In this document: positions 37,959 through 46,044 of the stretch, in pieces
How the letters are laid out: every line of letters starts with the position of its first letter
Numbering within the stretch: position 1 is the first letter of the stretch
Origin: Stutzerimonas stutzeri
GTDB lineage: Bacteria; Pseudomonadota; Gammaproteobacteria; Pseudomonadales; Pseudomonadaceae
Length of the DNA: 64,000 nucleotides
Reading direction: 5' to 3'
Assembly (NCBI RefSeq): GCF_019090095.1
Contig: NZ_JAGQFP010000002.1
Span: 1,302,001-1,366,000, forward strand
The notes under the pieces: model-generated
Told to the model about the DNA's origin: nothing
What the model saw: only the letters and a program-made list of their open reading frames with translations
The model's database searches: none
Made by a program: the position numbers and the translations under genes

Positions 37959-39124
37959 AGTGCATTCCTGAGGCGTTGTAGAAGGGCGATCAGATGGGTG
38001 AATTCGCTGGTGTTGGCCGGGCCACTGGTCGTCGGACGCAGTATCTGGTCGATCGTGTCGATGGGCACATGGCTGAGCGCGGCCAGCACGCGGCACTGTT
38101 CGGCGTGGGCCAGGGCATCGAACCCCGGATGGTGCCGCCGCGCCTGGCGCTGGATGTCCTGCCGAAGGGTGTCGAGCAGCTGTTGCGGCCCGGCCTGACG
38201 GTAGAGGAAATCGGCGCTCGCGCGCAGGTGTTCCTGCAACTCTCGCCGTCCGCGGTCGCCCGGCTCGATGAGCGGACCCTGGCGCGCGCCTCGATGCCAG
38301 GCCGCCAGCAGCAGCGTCAGCAACAGGGCAATCAGCGCCTCCAGAAAGTGCCGCAGAAGCTGTCGCAGCAGGCTGTCGTGCTCGGCGTGAGCGATCAACG
38401 TCACGTTGCGGTCCTGGGTGAGGTACCAGAGCAGCCAGGCGTGGTCATGCTGACCAATGGTTTCGTTCTGCCAGATCCAACTGTCGGTGAGTGCCGTAAC
38501 CAACCCCTTGCCGTGCTGTAGCTGCAGCATATGGGTGGCGCTGTCGCTGTTGGCCCATGCGTGGGCCTTCTTGCCGGCGTCGTACAGGTGGTAGCGCGTG
38601 TCGAACGCGAGATAGACGGGTTCGTCGTCGTTTTCCAAATACAGGCGGGTGAGTGCCGGGCGCCGGTCGGTACTGCCGGCCGGCTTGGCGTCGTCATCAG
38701 TCGGGTTGTCGTCGGTTTCGTACTGCTGCAGGTCGAGCGCATCGAGCAGCAGATCGCCACTCTGCCCAGTTTTTTCGTCCCAGAGCTTTTCGGCGACGAA
38801 CACCAGGTGCCCGCCGGCGCCGACCCACTCGAGCACGCGGGCGGACTGGTCCGGCGTCATGTTGGTGCGATCGGCCAGCAGCAATAGGACGTGCTCGCTC
38901 GGTGTTTGATCGAGCACGCGGTCGAGGCTGGACGGCTGGGTGACGGTTTTGCCCTGGTCAGCCAGAAAGCGCTCGGCAGCCAGGTACGGATGGTCTCGCA
39001 CCTGCGCCGTGGGCCCTCGCTCGATGGTCTCCTGGTAAAACTCGAGCTGGCTCGCCAGATAGCCCACCAAGACGACGAGCAGCACGCAAGCCATCACCGC
39101 CACGCCTATACGCGAGCGACTCAT
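37955..39124 (-). CDS. DUF4350 domain-containing membrane protein
   Basis: A 389-residue protein with one N-terminal transmembrane segment (about 5-24). A periplasmic region resembles the GATase-like fold of DUF4350 (HPYLAAERFLADQGKTV; LVFVAEKLWDE; HGKGLVTALTDSWIW). A second transmembrane segment (about 265-285) is followed by a cytoplasmic helical tail. Its ATG overlaps the DUF4129 stop by 4 bp. No catalytic residues are obvious. It probably forms the membrane part of the MoxR-associated complex. Confidence 0.85.
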   Translation of the reverse strand: MSRSRIGVAVMACVLLVVLVGYLASQLEFYQETIERGPTAQVRDHPYLAAERFLADQGKTVTQPSSLDRVLDQTPSEHVLLLLADRTNMTPDQSARVLEWVGAGGHLVFVAEKLWDEKTGQSGDLLLDALDLQQYETDDNPTDDDAKPAGSTDRRPALTRLYLENDDEPVYLAFDTRYHLYDAGKKAHAWANSDSATHMLQLQHGKGLVTALTDSWIWQNETIGQHDHAWLLWYLTQDRNVTLIAHAEHDSLLRQLLRHFLEALIALLLTLLLAAWHRGARQGPLIEPGDRGRRELQEHLRASADFLYRQAGPQQLLDTLRQDIQRQARRHHPGFDALAHAEQCRVLAALSHVPIDTIDQILRPTTSGPANTSEFTHLIALLQRLRNAL

Positions 39125-40686
39125 GGCCAGCCTCGTACGGCAAAACGTTCACGCCAGCCGTCGCATAGTTCCCGGCAGGTACTGCTGGACGGCACTTGAT
39201 GGCCGTAGGCGAGGTTCAGCCAATGACCGGTCAAGGCTTCGGCGTAGGGTGTCAGCTCCGGCGCTTGGGCCTGGCGTAGCAGGTCAAGGATCTCGCCTTC
39301 GGTGTGGGCCGCCTTCAGTGGCACCTGGCGTTCATGTAGCAATCGACTCAAAAAGGCTCGGTAGAGCAAGCCGAGGGCCTCGCGTGGCTGCTTCTCCCAC
39401 AGTCGCTCCACCTCGCCGGCAACATCCGCCGGCAGGTTTTCCGGTTGTATGTCGAGCCCGAATAACACGGCTGGCGCGGGAGCTGTCGGAGCGGGCGTTC
39501 GTGGATGCCGCCGGACATGCAGCCTCAGCCAGTCGCGATAACGCCATACGACCAGCGCTATCAAACCGAACAGGCCGGCCCAAAGGGCTACCTCGATGCC
39601 TGTCACGAGGTGATCGAAGCCGTAGTCCAGGCGCAGCCAGGAGCTGAGCAGGCGTGCCAGCCAGCCAGGGGCCGCCTCCGCCTGCTCGTCGCCCAAGCGC
39701 CAACGGGTGACCGTCTCGCGCTGGCGAAACGGCGCCTGGTCCAGCAGCAGGCTGATGCGCTCGCTGGCTGCCGGACGGGTCAGTGGTTGGCTGTCCAGGT
39801 GTGCCTTGTCGGTACCGTTATCGGTCACGGTGGGGCGCTCAGCGATCGGCGTCGTGGCCGTGGCCGTGGCGGCCAGGGTTGGCGGTGCCGGTATCGCCAG
39901 CAACAGCCCGAGGCTGAGCAATACGGCCGGCATCACGGCTTTCAGACGCTCCTGCAGGCGCCGGAAGCCCAGCTCGATGTCCCAGGCCTCCAGCGTGGTG
40001 CGTCGGTCGAGGTACAGGCTGAAGCCGCTGGCGACATAGATCGGCTCCCAGACCACCAACACCAGCACATACAACAGGTTGGACAGGTGTTCGGCCCACA
40101 GCCAGTCCTGTTCCACGTGCAGCAGGTCCAACCAGCTCCAATCGGCGATCAGCGGTGCCGGGATCATCAAGTAGATGAGCGCCAGCGCGCCGAACCACAA
40201 GCCACTTTCCAGGTGAACGCCGACGATGGTCAGCCAGCGCGCGGCGCTGGCGTCGCGCTGATGCAGAACACGCAAACGCTGCTGTCTGGGCGCGCCGGAC
40301 AGCTCCTCGAGCTGCAGGACGGGGAGGTCATAACTGCGGGTCAGGCTGAAGCGACGCCAGGTCAGGCTGGCGAACCACTCCCGCCGCAGCAGGCCTGGCA
40401 ACGCCTTGAAGCTTCGCGCCAGGGTCGGCGTATCGCCGAACAACGAGCGAGAGAGGATGAACAGCGGCAAACGTTCGTACAGCGGTTTGAACCACCAGAA
40501 CAGCAGTACGGCGAGTGAGGGGTATGACCAGAACAGCAGGCTGAACAGCGCGAAGACCGGCAGGGTGAACAGCGCCCAGCTGGACATCAGCAGGCCTGCG
40601 TGGCGGCGTGCCAGCAGCGCGCCGAGGTCGACCGCTTCCCAGGCGCCACGCGGCCGTATCTCCAGCGTCGCGTCACTCAGTTGCAT
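39121..40686 (-). CDS. multi-pass membrane protein with C-terminal DUF4129
   Basis: A 521-residue protein. At least five hydrophobic segments lie in the first 300 residues, then a periplasmic stretch (about 300-380), another transmembrane helix (about 390-410) and a cytoplasmic C-terminus. That end matches DUF4129 (EALGLLYRAFLSRLLHERQV, EGEILDLL, WLNLAYG). DUF4129 often follows transglutaminase domains, but none is present here. CGGAGC precedes the ATG, which overlaps the SpoIIM stop by 14 bp. Confidence 0.85.
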   Translation of the reverse strand: MQLSDATLEIRPRGAWEAVDLGALLARRHAGLLMSSWALFTLPVFALFSLLFWSYPSLAVLLFWWFKPLYERLPLFILSRSLFGDTPTLARSFKALPGLLRREWFASLTWRRFSLTRSYDLPVLQLEELSGAPRQQRLRVLHQRDASAARWLTIVGVHLESGLWFGALALIYLMIPAPLIADWSWLDLLHVEQDWLWAEHLSNLLYVLVLVVWEPIYVASGFSLYLDRRTTLEAWDIELGFRRLQERLKAVMPAVLLSLGLLLAIPAPPTLAATATATTPIAERPTVTDNGTDKAHLDSQPLTRPAASERISLLLDQAPFRQRETVTRWRLGDEQAEAAPGWLARLLSSWLRLDYGFDHLVTGIEVALWAGLFGLIALVVWRYRDWLRLHVRRHPRTPAPTAPAPAVLFGLDIQPENLPADVAGEVERLWEKQPREALGLLYRAFLSRLLHERQVPLKAAHTEGEILDLLRQAQAPELTPYAEALTGHWLNLAYGHQVPSSSTCRELCDGWRERFAVRGWP

Positions 40687-41653
40687 GGGAGCTCCGACCG
40701 CTCAGCAGGAAATACAGGCCAACCAACAACCACAGCAATGCCCCAACGGCATATTTCACCGTGGCGGATGGGTAAGTCATCGAGGACCAATAGGCTTCGA
40801 CGAAGGCGGCGATGAGCAACATCAGCGCCGCACCGGCGATCAGTCGCACGCTGCCGATGGCGGCCAGGCGCAGTGCTTCGCCACGGGTCGAACGGCCAGG
40901 GGCGATCAGGGCGTCACCCAGCTTCAGGCCTGCGGCACCAGCAAGGGTGATGGCCGTCAGCTCGAATGCACCGTGGCCAATGACGAACGACCAGAACGGT
41001 TGCTCATAGCCGATGCCCGTCAGATGCCCCGCGATCGCACCAATGACCAGGCCGTTGAACAGCAGATAGAAAAGACTGCCCAGACCGAACAACAAACCGC
41101 CCGCGAACATCTGGAAGGCAATCCCGATGTTATGCATGACGTAGTAGCCGAACATTACCCAGTCATCGGCCGAGCCTCGCTCGCCAAAACGGCCGAGGCG
41201 GCTGGCGTCAGGGTCGTACATCGCTTCCATCTGGGCGACCTGCTCGGGGCTGATCAGGCTGTACACCAGCTCAGGGAACAGCATTACCAGGGCCGCCATG
41301 CCCAGCAGGCTTCCATAAAACAGCATGCTGGCGAGGGTCAGATAACGCCATTCCTGTCGAACCAGCCGACCGAACCCACCGAGAACGAAACCGAGCAGGC
41401 GGCCGGCCAGCGGGCTGCGATGACGGTAGAGCTGTTGATGCCCGCGCTGCACCAGCAGTTGCAGCTGATCGGTGGCGTGGGGGCTGTATCCGCGGCTGCG
41501 CGCCAGGGCCAGGTGATGACAGACGCGGCGATACGCGGCCGGGAAACCGAGCGAGTCCTGAGGCGATGCTTGGCCTCGCTCGAGCGCATCGAGCATCTCG
41601 CTGAATGCCTGCCATTCGGGATGGTACTGGCGTTCGAACTGGCTCTGCTTCAT
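40673..41653 (-). CDS. SpoIIM-like (stage II sporulation protein M) membrane protein
   Basis: A 326-residue multi-pass membrane protein of the SpoIIM/DUF95 family. The N-terminal third is cytoplasmic and helical (YRRVCHHLALARSRGY). About five transmembrane segments follow, with FYYVMHNIGIAFQMFAGGLLFGLGSLF-type hydrophobic content and IGHGAFELTAITLAGAAGL. The organism does not sporulate, so the name reflects family only. I start at ATG 41653, overlapping the RDD gene stop by 4 bp. Confidence 0.88.
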   Translation of the reverse strand: MKQSQFERQYHPEWQAFSEMLDALERGQASPQDSLGFPAAYRRVCHHLALARSRGYSPHATDQLQLLVQRGHQQLYRHRSPLAGRLLGFVLGGFGRLVRQEWRYLTLASMLFYGSLLGMAALVMLFPELVYSLISPEQVAQMEAMYDPDASRLGRFGERGSADDWVMFGYYVMHNIGIAFQMFAGGLLFGLGSLFYLLFNGLVIGAIAGHLTGIGYEQPFWSFVIGHGAFELTAITLAGAAGLKLGDALIAPGRSTRGEALRLAAIGSVRLIAGAALMLLIAAFVEAYWSSMTYPSATVKYAVGALLWLLVGLYFLLSGRSSHATE

Positions 41654-42372
41654 GCCGGGCCCACCAGCGCGCGGGCGATGCCGTTCAGGCGCGCTTCGGC
41701 CTGTTCCGGCGTGACGTTCAATGGCGCGGCCAGAATAGCAGCCAGCTCCTGCCGCCGCTCCGGCGACAGGCTCGACTGGCGCTCGGCGAAGCCAATCAGG
41801 GCGCGCTGATCGGCCAATTCCAGCGAAAAGGGCGGAGCGATGGGGGCCGCCGGGGGAAGCGTTGCGGTCGCTGCGCGTCGCTCGCGATGCACTACCAGGG
41901 TACCGGCGGCGAGGTCGCCGAGGCGTTTGAAGGCGGGATGTCCCAAGCAGCAGAGCGCGCCCAGGCAGTAGCCGAACGGCAGCATGTCGACGAAACGCAA
42001 CAGATTGCGCAACAGCGATGCGGCCCAGCCTATCGGTGTGCCGTCGTCGTGGATGACCCTCAGCCCCAGCCAATGCTTACCGGGCGTTCTGCCATCGTTG
42101 AACACCTCGAACAGCACCATATACCCCCACTGGACGACGAACAGCAGCATTGCGCCCGCGCCCATGCCGAACTTGCCCAGCGCGCCAAGACCTAGCGCCA
42201 GCACCAGCAGCAAGGCCAGGCGAATCAGCAGATCCAGGGCAAATGCCAAGGCACGCGGAACCAGCCCCGCAGGGCGCAGCAGAAGATCGATGCCCTCCGG
42301 CGTTTCGACCGTGTGCGTATTATCCAGTGGGGCGGCGGGAGGCAATGGCTGTGCTCGGCGCTCGGGTTGCAA
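41650..42372 (-). CDS. RDD-family membrane protein
   Basis: A 240-residue protein. The RDD domain has VPRALAFALDLLIRLALLL, a second hydrophobic helix and GRTPGKHWLGLRVIHDDGTP, followed by a third membrane segment. The cytoplasmic tail of about 80 residues is helical. It is the first gene of the MoxR operon. No ATG fits; the only reasonable start is TTG near 42370-42372, or a nearby CTG. It diverges from sbcB. Confidence 0.83.
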   Translation of the reverse strand: MQPERRAQPLPPAAPLDNTHTVETPEGIDLLLRPAGLVPRALAFALDLLIRLALLLVLALGLGALGKFGMGAGAMLLFVVQWGYMVLFEVFNDGRTPGKHWLGLRVIHDDGTPIGWAASLLRNLLRFVDMLPFGYCLGALCCLGHPAFKRLGDLAAGTLVVHRERRAATATLPPAAPIAPPFSLELADQRALIGFAERQSSLSPERRQELAAILAAPLNVTPEQAEARLNGIARALVGPA

Positions 42373-42608
42373 ATGGGGCAGGCCCGCACGATGAGCGATC
42401 GGCTGATCGGTACTCGGTGTGGCCGCATATGGCCGCTATGAAAGCACCGAACGCGCCCGTCGGCTAGAACCTGCTTGGCATTTGGCGTCGGTTATCCGCT
42501 CGGTCTGTGACGACCCCGGTGCGTGTCTGTTGCGCAGGCGTGCAAGACGAGCAGGCCGATCACCGCCCAGGCACGCTAGACTGCCGCCGAAATGAGAGGG
42601 AGGCTCCC

Positions 42609-44036
42609 GTGACGTCCAGCATCTTCTGGTATGACTTTGAAACCACCGGTATCTCGCCGCGCTGCGATCGGCCACTGCAGGTTGCCGGAATCCGAACCAA
42701 TGAAGCCCTGGAGGAAATTGGCGAGCCGCTGAATCTCTATTGCCGCCCTGGCGACGACATCCTGCCTCATCCGGCGGCCTGCCTGGTGACAGGCATCACG
42801 CCGGCGACCTTGCTGGCCAAGGGGCTGTGCGAGGCGGAGTTCGTTACCCGGCTGCACCGGGAACTGGCGCAGCCGGGCACCTGTGGCGCTGGCTACAACA
42901 CCTTGCGGTTCGATGACGAAGTGCTGCGCTACAGCCTTTACCGAAACTTCTTCGATCCCTATGCACGCGAGTGGCAGGGCGGCAACAGCCGGTGGGATCT
43001 CATCGACCTGGTCCGCACCGCTTATGCGTTGCGACCCGAAGGGCTGGTCTGGCCGGAGGAGGACGGACGGGTGACGCTGAAGCTGGAGCGCCTCAGCGTG
43101 GCCAACGGGCTTGAGCATGTGCAGGCGCACGATGCGCTGTCGGATGTGCGGGCGACCATCGCGCTGGCGAGGTTGATAAGGGAGCGTCAGCCGCGGCTGT
43201 ACGACTATCTCTACCGGTTGCGTCGCAAGAATGCGGTCATCGAGCAGGTCGAGCTGTTGAAGCCGATGGTACACATCTCCGGGCGTTTCTCCGCCGCGCG
43301 GCACTATCTGTCCGTGGTGCTACCGTTGGCCTGGCATCCGCGCAACCGTAACGCGCTCATCGTTTGCGACCTCAACGCCGAATGCTCGCCGCTTTGGGAA
43401 GAGTCGGCCGATACGCTACGCGAGCGCTTGTATACCCGGCGAGAGGACCTCGGCGAAAAGCTACCGGCGCCGTTGAAACTGGTGCACGTCAACCGTTGCC
43501 CGGTTCTGCTGCCCATGAAGGTGTTGCGGCCGGTCGATGTCGAGCGATTGGGCCTGGACCTGCAGTGCTGCGAGTCGAGGGCTCGCGATCTGATCAGTCG
43601 GGAAGTGACGTGGGGCGCGAAACTCGCCGACATCTATCAGGAGCAGGCATTCAATGAGGTGGCTGATCCTGAACAGCAACTCTACGAAGGGTTTCTGGGA
43701 GAGCGCGATCGGCGACTGTGCGAGCAGGTCAGAAGCCTCATGGCCTCAACAGGCTCGAGCGTAACGCCACCGTTCGATGATCCTCGCTTGCCTGAACTGC
43801 ACTTTCGCTACCGCGCACGCAACTTCCCGGAAGGCCTGTCGGACGAGGAACGGCGGCAATGGCAACAGTTCTGCCGGCAACGGCTGACCGCCCCAGAATT
43901 CGGTGCGCCCAATACGCTCGAGCAGTTCGAAAGCGCATTGCGTGAGTTGCTGGTCTCAGCCAGTCCCGAGCAGGCGGAGCTGCTGCAACAATGGGCTCGC
44001 CACGCCCAAGGCTTGCGCGAGCGCTTTATTGGCTGA
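42609..44036 (+). CDS. sbcB: exodeoxyribonuclease I
   Basis: A 475-residue 3'-5' single-strand DNA exonuclease, the same length as E. coli SbcB. The DEDDh catalytic motifs are WYDFETTGISP (Exo I), GYNTLRFDDE (Exo II) and HDALSDVRATIALA (Exo III). The C-terminal helical half contains LNAECSPLWE and YEGFLGERDR. The start is GTG 42609, preceded by GAGGGAGG; a GTG/ATG frame from 42507 adds non-family residues. It is convergent with mvaT. Confidence 0.95.
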   Translation: MTSSIFWYDFETTGISPRCDRPLQVAGIRTNEALEEIGEPLNLYCRPGDDILPHPAACLVTGITPATLLAKGLCEAEFVTRLHRELAQPGTCGAGYNTLRFDDEVLRYSLYRNFFDPYAREWQGGNSRWDLIDLVRTAYALRPEGLVWPEEDGRVTLKLERLSVANGLEHVQAHDALSDVRATIALARLIRERQPRLYDYLYRLRRKNAVIEQVELLKPMVHISGRFSAARHYLSVVLPLAWHPRNRNALIVCDLNAECSPLWEESADTLRERLYTRREDLGEKLPAPLKLVHVNRCPVLLPMKVLRPVDVERLGLDLQCCESRARDLISREVTWGAKLADIYQEQAFNEVADPEQQLYEGFLGERDRRLCEQVRSLMASTGSSVTPPFDDPRLPELHFRYRARNFPEGLSDEERRQWQQFCRQRLTAPEFGAPNTLEQFESALRELLVSASPEQAELLQQWARHAQGLRERFIG

Positions 44037-44060
44037 CCGAGCGTCAAGCGACGGCCATAA

Positions 44061-44107
44061 AAAAACCATCTGACGTGACAGGACGGGCATGCCACGTTAG
44101 ATGGTTT
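44061..44107. terminator. bidirectional terminator between sbcB and mvaT
   Basis: A 15-bp stem (44063-44077 with 44093-44107) with one G-T-type mismatch, flanked by an A-run on the left and TTT on the right. It serves both convergent genes. Confidence 0.7.
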
Positions 44108-44124
44108 CGGTGTAACGCGAAGAC

Positions 44125-44502
44125 TTAACCGAGCAGAGTGGCCCAGCCTTCAACTTCGTCAGCGCCCCACTGAGCTTTCCACTCTTTCAGCGTTTTATGA
44201 TTGCCACCTTTGGTTTCAATCACTTCGCCATTGTGCGGGTTCTTGTACTGCTTGACGCGACGGGCGCGCTTGGTTGCGGCCGGCGCTTTCGCTGCGCGAG
44301 GCGACTTGCTGTTTCGGGCATCCGGGTCGAGCAGTGCGATGATGTCGCGAAGCGACTTCTGGTATTCGCCCATCAGCTCACGCAGTTTGCCTTCGAACTC
44401 GAGCTCTTTTTTCAGCTTGTCGTCTGCAGAAAGAGACTTCAGGCGTTCCTGGAGTTCCTTGATAGCCTCTTCAGTAGCGCGGTATTCATTGATCAGCGAC
44501 AT
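44125..44502 (-). CDS. mvaT: H-NS-like transcriptional regulator MvaT
   Basis: A 125-residue nucleoid protein of Pseudomonas. The N-terminal coiled coil (MSLINEYRATEEAIKELQER) mediates oligomerisation. A basic linker rich in Ala/Lys/Arg follows. The C-terminal DNA-binding part is KQYKNPHNGEVIETKGGNHKTLKEWKAQWG. MvaT silences AT-rich genes, including those for fimbriae and exopolysaccharide. CAAGGAAGTGAC precedes ATG 44502. Its upstream region is itself AT-rich, fitting autoregulation. Confidence 0.96.
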   Translation of the reverse strand: MSLINEYRATEEAIKELQERLKSLSADDKLKKELEFEGKLRELMGEYQKSLRDIIALLDPDARNSKSPRAAKAPAATKRARRVKQYKNPHNGEVIETKGGNHKTLKEWKAQWGADEVEGWATLLG

Positions 44503-44903
44503 GTCACTTCCTTGGTATTGGTTTGAACGCAAGTGTTAGCAATCATAGACAGGCGCAATGCACAAGTAAATATCGCTTTTAATAAAAGATAGTCGCTTTT
44601 CTTGATTCCGTTACCGCGACAGTCGCGTTCAGTTAGTTTGGATTTCGCAGAACAAGCCGGAGACGACAGCAGCGTGCTTGTAAATGCGTTATATGAGTGC
44701 GGTGACGTGGCGGCCAGCAACGGGCAACAGGTATATAGGCTGCTTTCGGAGCCATCCAAAGCCGGGTCGTATGATGCTCTTGGAAAATGATGACTCTTAA
44801 TGCCATCGCAAGCGCATGCCGGAACCCTGGTTCAATAATGTGGCTGCGGTTTTCGGCGCTGCGCTAGAATGCGCCACCTTTTTTTACGCTGGAGTTCTGC
44901 TTA
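44503..44903. promoter_or_regulatory. AT-rich region upstream of mvaT and purU
   Basis: 401 bp without a convincing gene between divergent mvaT and purU. The part 44520-44600 has an A+T content clearly above the surroundings (AAATATCGCTTTTAATAAAAG), as expected for an MvaT target. Nearer purU, TAGAAT at 44865-44870 could be a -10 element. Confidence 0.5.
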
Positions 44904-45755
44904 ATGCGCACATTCAGGCTGGTTATTGCCTGTCCCGATGGCGTTGGCATTGTTGCCAAGGTCAGCAATTTCCTGGCCACCTACAACGGCTGGATCACCG
45001 AAGCCAATCATCACTCGGACCATCAGAGCGGCTGGTTCTTCATGCGCCATGAAATTCGCGCCGACTCGCTGCCTTTCGATCTGGCAGGGTTTCGTCAGGC
45101 CTTCGCCCCGATCGCGCGCGAGTTCTCCATGGAGTGGCGCATTACCGACTCGGCAGAGCGCAAGCGTGTCGTGCTGATGGCCAGTCGTGAGTCGCACTGC
45201 CTGGCTGATCTGCTGCACCGCTGGCACAGCGGTGAGCTGGATTGCGAAATTCCCTGTGTAATTTCCAACCATGACGACCTCCGCAGCATGGTCGAGTGGC
45301 ACGGCATCCCCTATTTCCATGTGCCGGTCGCGCCCGGAGGCAAGGAGGAGGCTTTTGCCGAGGTGACACGTCTGGTGCGTGAGCATCAGGCCGATGTGAT
45401 TGTGCTTGCCCGCTACATGCAGATCCTGCCTGCGGGGCTGTGTGAAGAATTCGCGCAACGCGTAATCAACATCCATCACAGCTTTCTGCCGTCGTTCGCC
45501 GGTGCCAAGCCTTATCACCAGGCCTCGCTGCGAGGGGTCAAGCTGATCGGTGCGACTTGCCACTACGTCACCGAGGAGCTGGATGCCGGCCCGATCATCG
45601 AGCAGGACGTGGTGCGCGTCAGTCACCGTGACAGCATCGAAGATATGGTTCGGCTGGGCAAAGACGTGGAAAAGATGGTGCTTTCGCGTGGCCTGCGCTA
45701 TCACTTGCAGGACCGTGTGTTGGTGCACAGCAACAAAACGCTGGTATTCAACTGA
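44904..45755 (+). CDS. purU: formyltetrahydrofolate deformylase
   Basis: A 283-residue enzyme releasing formate from 10-formyl-tetrahydrofolate. The N-terminal ACT domain starts RTFRLVIACPDGVGIVAKVSNFL. The formyltransferase-like domain has CVISNHDDL, LARYMQILP, INIHHSFLPSFAGAKPYHQA (catalytic HxSLLP-type motif) and the Asp in TEELDAGPIIEQD. GGAG precedes the ATG. Its position beside mvaT matches P. aeruginosa. Confidence 0.96.
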   Translation: MRTFRLVIACPDGVGIVAKVSNFLATYNGWITEANHHSDHQSGWFFMRHEIRADSLPFDLAGFRQAFAPIAREFSMEWRITDSAERKRVVLMASRESHCLADLLHRWHSGELDCEIPCVISNHDDLRSMVEWHGIPYFHVPVAPGGKEEAFAEVTRLVREHQADVIVLARYMQILPAGLCEEFAQRVINIHHSFLPSFAGAKPYHQASLRGVKLIGATCHYVTEELDAGPIIEQDVVRVSHRDSIEDMVRLGKDVEKMVLSRGLRYHLQDRVLVHSNKTLVFN

Positions 45756-45780
45756 TCCAAGACGTCCATGTGGAGGAGCA

Positions 45781-45981
45781 ATGGCCGATCCATTAGCCAA
45801 GGCCGGTGCAAGCGCGCCGCCTGTCATCGGCGCTGGCTGCACTCAGCGTTATGATCCGGCGCATCTGGGCCCCGAGCTGGGTACGGACTTTCCCGGCGCG
45901 CAGGCGCTGTGGGCGCGTTACGCGGCTGCCGGCGAGCAACCTATCGTGGACGCTGCTGCGCAGCTTTTGGACGACGATTGA
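45781..45981 (+). CDS. 66-residue conserved-looking hypothetical protein
   Basis: A small soluble protein (starts MADPLAKAGASAPP) with a central GAGCTQRYDPAHLGPELG and an acidic end (AAQLLDDD). A very good ribosome binding site (GGAGGAG, 45772-45778) precedes the ATG. It sits 25 bp after purU and 63 bp before the HerA-like gene, so it is probably part of their transcript. I do not recognise the family, and no function can be assigned. Confidence 0.65.
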   Translation: MADPLAKAGASAPPVIGAGCTQRYDPAHLGPELGTDFPGAQALWARYAAAGEQPIVDAAAQLLDDD

Positions 45982-46044
45982 GCGTCTCGGTCTCGTGGCC
46001 GGACGCCTGACGATCATCCGTTCTACCCTTCTGGAGATGACCTG

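Noticed and set aside
40673..41653. SpoIIM homologue taken as sign of sporulation
   Set aside because: All other evidence points to a non-sporulating pseudomonad; the domain is widespread in MoxR-linked operons.
40406..41809. 467-codon open frame opposite the DUF4129 and SpoIIM genes
   Set aside because: Spans two real genes on the other strand and has shadow-like Gln/Arg-rich composition.
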